In this document: piece after piece, positions 60,408-64,000 of the stretch
How the letters are laid out: each line of letters starts with the position of its first letter
How positions within the stretch are numbered: the stretch's first letter is position 1
Assembly (NCBI RefSeq): GCF_000737705.1
Contig: NZ_JPRH01000004.1
Location: 372,001-436,000 of the forward strand
Length of the DNA: 64,000 nt
Reading direction: 5' to 3'
Origin: Chryseobacterium soli
GTDB taxonomy: Bacteria; Bacteroidota; Bacteroidia; Flavobacteriales; Weeksellaceae
The notes under the pieces: generated by a model
What the model was told of the DNA's origin: nothing
The model's database searches: none
Seen by the model: only the letters and a program-made list of their open reading frames with translations
Position numbers and translations under genes: made by a program

Positions 60408-61934
60408 TCAATAAATTAATTCTTTTTTATCTTTAGTCTGCTTAATAAAATCCGAAGGCGAAATTCCGGTTATATTTTTAAAATTCGTAGCAAAAACACT
60501 ATGGGAAGAGAATCCACAGGCCTCCGCAAGGTAACTGATTTTATAGTTTCTATATGCTGGATCATTAATGATTTTTGAACATATAAAATCGATTCTCAAT
60601 TCATTAATGTATGCGTTATAATTTTTTCCTTTACTACTGTTTATGACTTCGGAAAGGTAATTTGTATTGGTATTAAACTGCGATGCCAAAAGTGAAAGGC
60701 TAAGTTTTGGGTTAATGAATTTTTCCGTCTCTTCAAATTTTTTAAGTTTTTCCAAAATATCTTTTTCCCTGACTTCTGGAATATTCATTTCTTTTACTTG
60801 TTTTGAGGGAAATTTGTGTCCTTGATCATCAGAAATAGTCTTAGTTTCCAGTTTCTTAATAATGTTTTCATAAAGAAACTTTTGCTTTTTATTTTTTTGA
60901 CGGTTATAATATAAAATAATACACAACAATATGGTAAAAAGAACACATGCACCAATTAATATCATTTTAATACGTCCCGCTTTAGCCTCGGTTTCCTGTC
61001 TGCTTTTTTCAAGGAAGGTGAAGGCATATTTCACTGCTTCTTTTTGGGAGTTGTTCAATGTTTTCTCAAATTCCTCCTGCTTTTTTTTATAGAATAAAGC
61101 CTTATCCTGATTGCCATTTTTATCGTATATGCTGGACAATAACGCATAGTTTGTACTCAGATTGGGGTCTTTTACTTTCTGAAGATAAGAAGTGGCCCTA
61201 TTAAGGTAATTTAAAGCACTTTTTAAATTGTTTTTTTGGTATTCAAGAACTCCCAGATTGTTATAGGAAAGATTTAAAATAAAGGGATTTGAACTGATAT
61301 CAGGAATCTGTACTGTTTTCTTAAAATAATAATACGCCGAATCTTTTTGGGTATCCAGATAGATGCTTCCCAAATTATAATATCCTGTACTGTATCTCAA
61401 CAGTTTTTCTCTTTCTGACAAACCGGACCTGTTGTAAAATTTAAAAGCCTTATTTAAAAGTGCAGCAGGCTTTTCTGTTTTTTTCTGTAAAATATCGTAG
61501 AGAGCTAATTGATAATAGAGATCTCCGGTCATTTTGTTTTTAATTTTGGGATCTTCTATTTTTCCGGCAGTTTCCAACCCTTCCCTTGCATATTGCTCTG
61601 CTTCGGCAAGTAATCCCATCACGGCGTACGTTCCCGATTTATGAAGCAGCACATCACTTGTAACAGCCGGATCATTTATACTCCCGGATTCATTTTCTGC
61701 CCTGTTGATGAATGCCATTCCTTTTTTATGGTCTCCGGTTAAAAGGTAAGCCTGGGAAACATATAATAAAGTATTAATTTTATCTTTACTATCAGCATTT
61801 TTATATACTTTTTCCCAGCTATGTAAGGCCTGATTCGGGTTCGTTTCAGACATTTTTTTGAAATCATCGATAGGATTCTGAGCATGAATACTCATGAACA
61901 AAAATAAAAACAAAGCAATACAGCAGTTTTTCAT
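60408..61934 (-). CDS. TPR-containing membrane AraC-family regulator
   Basis: 508 residues. Signal or first helix (1-18, ends S-I-H-A-Q), six or so TPR repeats (about 25-310; A-L-H-S-W-E-K-V-Y-K-N-A, A-E-Q-Y-A-R-E-G-L-E, A-L-N-Y-L-N-R-A), a membrane helix at about 330-350 (I-L-I-G-A-C-V-L-F-T-I-L-L-C), and a C-terminal AraC HTH (L-A-S-Q-F-N-T-N-T-N-Y-L-S-E, then G-F-S-S-H-S-V-F-A-T-N-F-K). Such proteins probably sense an extracytoplasmic signal and regulate genes while membrane bound; the family is common in Chryseobacterium. It sits upstream, on the same strand, of the secreted protein and the HTH pair, 113 bases away, so these may be under its control. Confidence 0.92.
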   Translation of the reverse strand: MKNCCIALFLFLFMSIHAQNPIDDFKKMSETNPNQALHSWEKVYKNADSKDKINTLLYVSQAYLLTGDHKKGMAFINRAENESGSINDPAVTSDVLLHKSGTYAVMGLLAEAEQYAREGLETAGKIEDPKIKNKMTGDLYYQLALYDILQKKTEKPAALLNKAFKFYNRSGLSEREKLLRYSTGYYNLGSIYLDTQKDSAYYYFKKTVQIPDISSNPFILNLSYNNLGVLEYQKNNLKSALNYLNRATSYLQKVKDPNLSTNYALLSSIYDKNGNQDKALFYKKKQEEFEKTLNNSQKEAVKYAFTFLEKSRQETEAKAGRIKMILIGACVLFTILLCIILYYNRQKNKKQKFLYENIIKKLETKTISDDQGHKFPSKQVKEMNIPEVREKDILEKLKKFEETEKFINPKLSLSLLASQFNTNTNYLSEVINSSKGKNYNAYINELRIDFICSKIINDPAYRNYKISYLAEACGFSSHSVFATNFKNITGISPSDFIKQTKDKKELIY

Positions 61935-62114
61935 AAGAAAAAATAATTAAAATGTACGTTCAATACAATTAAACCGATCTGATACAGTATGTATCCCAAA
62001 ACTATAATGAACAACTAAATTTACTAATAAAATACAGTCAACAATAACTTTCTATAGACGCAAGAGATTTATCTGTAAAAGAAACAATTTTGATTCTATA
62101 CAATTTCATAATAA

Positions 62115-62142
62115 AAACCAGTCCTATTCAAGAACTGGTTTT
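62115..62142 (-). terminator. Terminator of the GHL10 gene
   Basis: AAACCAGT/ACTGGTTT stem with an 11-base loop, followed in the minus direction by four to five T. The rest of the 231-base gap to the TPR-AraC gene is AT-rich without a gene. Confidence 0.75.
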
Positions 62143-62165
62143 ATTATTTTTTAAAAGTAAATCTT

Positions 62166-63776
62166 TTACTTTATTTTTTTCGCCATATAGTCGCTTTCAT
62201 TTCCTAATCGGTCGATGGCTTTTATCGCAACGGCATTTAGTATTTTCCCGTCTTTATTTTTAGGAATTTCTTTTGAAAGAGTATCTAATGTCAGAATATC
62301 TGTTTCCCAAACTCCATTGTATTGGGTGAAAAGTACCCACTGGAAAACATCACCGATTTTTTTACTGCTCCAGCTTGCCTGTACGGCAATTCCATTGTCA
62401 TTGATAAATAACGTGGGAGTTTGGAGCGGCAATGCTTTTATCCACGGGCTTTTCGGAACGAGCGCTTTTTCTTGATACGGTCCATTCTTCAACGTCGGAA
62501 GCATATTTGAATTTTTTGTTAACCCTGCAATACTCCAGTGAATTTCTCCGGCATCGCTTTTCAATACCTGTCTCGAAATATCAATCTGATTTTTAATTTC
62601 TGTAGGTCGGTCCGAAACTTTTATTTCTACTGTATTCAATCCCGGCCACAAGTGACGGTTCATGGTGTTTTCAGATTTCCACCAGTTGAGTAAGCCTTCA
62701 AAAGGTTGACCTTTTGATTCGATCGGCCAGTACAATTGTGGCGAAAAATAGTCTACCCAGCCTTTGTTCAGCCATAATTTTGCATCAGCGTACAGTTCGT
62801 CATACTGGGAAGAACCTACAACGCCTTCAGGATACCCAGGTTTCCATATTCCAAACGGACTGATTCCGAATCGTACATAATTTTTCTCGGCATGGATCTC
62901 TTTATAGATTCTTTCTACAAATTTATTTACATTATCTCTCCTCCAATCTGCTCTGGATAAGGTGCCGCCACTTTGTACATACGCATTCCATGTAGCATTA
63001 TCCGGAAAGTCTGCTCCTTTATTGTAAGTGGCATACGGATAAAAATAATCGTCAAAATGCACTGCATCGATGTCATATCTTTTCACAATATCTTTCACCA
63101 CATTGGAAACATGTCCCTGTGTTTTAGGATTGGAAGGATCAAACCAATACATTCCGTTCTTTAACCTTACAACGATATCAGACAGCTTATTGGCCATTGA
63201 CAGTCCATTAACGGCTCCTCCATTGGTATGATGAGCTCTGTAAGGATTCAACCAAACATGAAGCTCTAACCCTCTTTTATGGGCCTCATCAATCCAAAAC
63301 TGAAGAGGATCATAATTCGGATAGGGAGGAGTTCCTGTTTCACCGGTCAGGAAGTAAGACCACGGCTCAATAGAGCTTGTATATAGGGCATCCGCAGATG
63401 GACGTACCTGAAAAATTACGGCATTGAAATTATTATTTTTCAAAGTTTCCAGCATACTGATCGCTTCTGCTTTCTGCTGTTCTACGGAAAGATTATTTCT
63501 TGAAGGCCAGTTGATGTTCGCCACGCTCGCAACCCATGCCCCACGGAATTCCCGGTTGATGGCAGGAAGGTTTACTTTAAAAATTTCGTCTGTGGGAGTT
63601 ACAGTTGGCACCGGCTTGGTAACCACAGGTACTGGTGGCTTTGTGGGAGTTTTAGTTGGCTTTGTCGGAGTTTTATTGGGAACTGTTTTTACGGTATTGC
63701 TTTGCACAGAGCAAGAACTGCTGTATGACGCAAAAATACCTAATAAAAAAACAAGCTTTAATTGATTCATTTTCAT
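62166..63776 (-). CDS. GHL10-family glycoside hydrolase-like lipoprotein (YngK type)
   Basis: 536 residues from ATG 63776 (a TTG opens the frame at 63785 but lies upstream of the signal). Lipobox region S-S-S-C near residue 22-25, then a linker of T-P-T-K-P repeats (about 35-65). Catalytic-type segments: E-F-R-G-A-W-V-A-S-V, F-Q-V-R-P-S-A-D-A-L-Y, L-H-V-W-L-N-P-Y-R-A-H, D-A-V-H-F-D-D-Y-F-Y-P-Y and F-G-I-S-P-F-G. A C-terminal fibronectin-like domain follows (about 450-536). Family members are thought to act on peptidoglycan or polysaccharide; biochemical activity is poorly established. Monocistronic. Confidence 0.9.
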   Translation of the reverse strand: MKMNQLKLVFLLGIFASYSSSCSVQSNTVKTVPNKTPTKPTKTPTKPPVPVVTKPVPTVTPTDEIFKVNLPAINREFRGAWVASVANINWPSRNNLSVEQQKAEAISMLETLKNNNFNAVIFQVRPSADALYTSSIEPWSYFLTGETGTPPYPNYDPLQFWIDEAHKRGLELHVWLNPYRAHHTNGGAVNGLSMANKLSDIVVRLKNGMYWFDPSNPKTQGHVSNVVKDIVKRYDIDAVHFDDYFYPYATYNKGADFPDNATWNAYVQSGGTLSRADWRRDNVNKFVERIYKEIHAEKNYVRFGISPFGIWKPGYPEGVVGSSQYDELYADAKLWLNKGWVDYFSPQLYWPIESKGQPFEGLLNWWKSENTMNRHLWPGLNTVEIKVSDRPTEIKNQIDISRQVLKSDAGEIHWSIAGLTKNSNMLPTLKNGPYQEKALVPKSPWIKALPLQTPTLFINDNGIAVQASWSSKKIGDVFQWVLFTQYNGVWETDILTLDTLSKEIPKNKDGKILNAVAIKAIDRLGNESDYMAKKIK

Positions 63777-63863
63777 AGGCTGCAAAACTACATTAAATAT
63801 TTTTTTTAATCTTTTAAAAATATCATAATAAAATGAATTACCATCTAATTTTTAAATAAAAAA

Positions 63864-63882
63864 AGCCCCGAAATTCGGGGCT
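63864..63882 (-). terminator. Terminator of typA
   Basis: AGCCCCGAA/TTCGGGGCT stem with one base between arms, then seven T in the minus direction; about 25 bases after the typA stop. Confidence 0.9.
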
Positions 63883-63906
63883 CTATATGTATAAATATGG
63901 GTTTTA

Positions 63907-64000
63907 TTAAGCTTTCCCAGATCTTTCCATTCTTTTTCTTTCTTCTTCAGAAAGGACTTTCTTTCTCATACGAATAAAGTTTGGTGTAACTTCAATCGCT
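63907..64000 (-). CDS. typA: Translational GTPase TypA/BipA, C-terminal end only
   Basis: Only the last 30 codons are in the window: A-I-E-V-T-P-N-F-I-R-M-R-K-K-V-L, then E-E-E-R-K-R and K-A-stop. This is the conserved C-terminal segment of TypA (E-V-T-P-x-x-I-R-x-R-K). TypA is a ribosome-binding GTPase for stress and cold responses. The gene would extend to the right of the window. Confidence 0.8.
   Translation of the reverse strand, partial: AIEVTPNFIRMRKKVLSEEERKRMERSGKA

Noticed and set aside
63424..63765. 113-codon plus-strand frame with G-F-V-G-V-L repeats
   Set aside because: Antisense of the T-P-T-K-P linker of the GHL10 lipoprotein.

Overview
The window looks like a chromosome segment of a Flavobacteriia member, most probably Chryseobacterium or a close Weeksellaceae relative. 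The support is: AT-rich DNA, promoters of the Bacteroidota type (TTTG, about 19 bases, TAnnTTTG) with almost no Shine-Dalgarno sequences, a TonB-dependent receptor with a carboxypeptidase-regulatory-like N-terminus, GLPGLI proteins, a histidine kinase with the HQIGTPLS H-box, a type IX secretion sorting domain, and short 'bacteriocin-like' peptides with a KKLSKKELKTIxGG-type leader. No prophage, insertion sequence with transposase, CRISPR array or rRNA operon was seen. Most genes are ordinary chromosomal ones.

Layout. 1-6.4 kb: a minus-strand operon of TonB receptor, DUF4876 lipoprotein, DUF6850 outer-membrane barrel and a di-heme cytochrome c peroxidase cut by the window edge; probably an envelope metal or cofactor uptake unit. 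6.7-13.1 kb: DUF4476 protein, lpd, a small Cys protein, a GT4 glycosyltransferase, recQ. 13.3-19 kb (plus): kdsD-like isomerase, tatC, secreted M1 and M61 peptidases. 19.1-22.4 kb (minus): pepE, dacB and an orphan histidine kinase in one operon. 22.6-24.5 kb: TPR protein, OmdA/DUF1905 protein, fsa. 24.5-32.6 kb: three GLPGLI proteins around a BlaI/M56 (BlaR1-like) regulatory pair, an O-acetyltransferase, a class C beta-lactamase-fold hydrolase. 32.75-32.93 kb: two identical initiator tRNA genes in tandem. 33-36.4 kb (plus): a tight operon Sua5/YciO, CPBP protease, yaaA, prmC, DUF4180. 36.7-39.2 kb: a secreted pectate lyase with a perfect operator-like palindrome at its promoter. 39.4-45 kb (minus): parE, a small membrane protein, parC and a rhomboid protease. 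45.2-48.8 kb: a propeller-type sensor kinase interrupted by a frameshift in a run of seven A, followed by its LytTR response regulator. 48.9-53.4 kb: aminotransferase, cardiolipin synthase, SDR, AraC regulator. 53.5-55.6 kb: two cassettes encoding three double-glycine-leader, cysteine-patterned peptides, with a nitronate monooxygenase between them. 55.7-58.6 kb: lipoprotein, ychF, ferritin. 58.8-61.9 kb: two small HTH proteins, a secreted protein and a TPR-AraC regulator. 62.2-64 kb: a GHL10-type glycosidase lipoprotein and the 3' end of typA.

The strongest candidate for something under-described is the pair of peptide cassettes at 53.5-55.6 kb. All three peptides have a 23-residue leader ending in Gly-Gly at the same position and a C-x2-I-S-x-G-C-A-x3-C-x-P core. 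The two cassettes share a nearly identical promoter/5' leader block and the same terminator stem, as if a whole transcription unit had been duplicated. No exporter or maturation enzyme is recognisable in the window. Secondary points are the A7 frameshift in the sensor kinase, a TACA-TGTA dyad lying on the blaI promoter, the LacI-type palindrome of the pectate lyase, and the GLPGLI/BlaI/M56 cluster.
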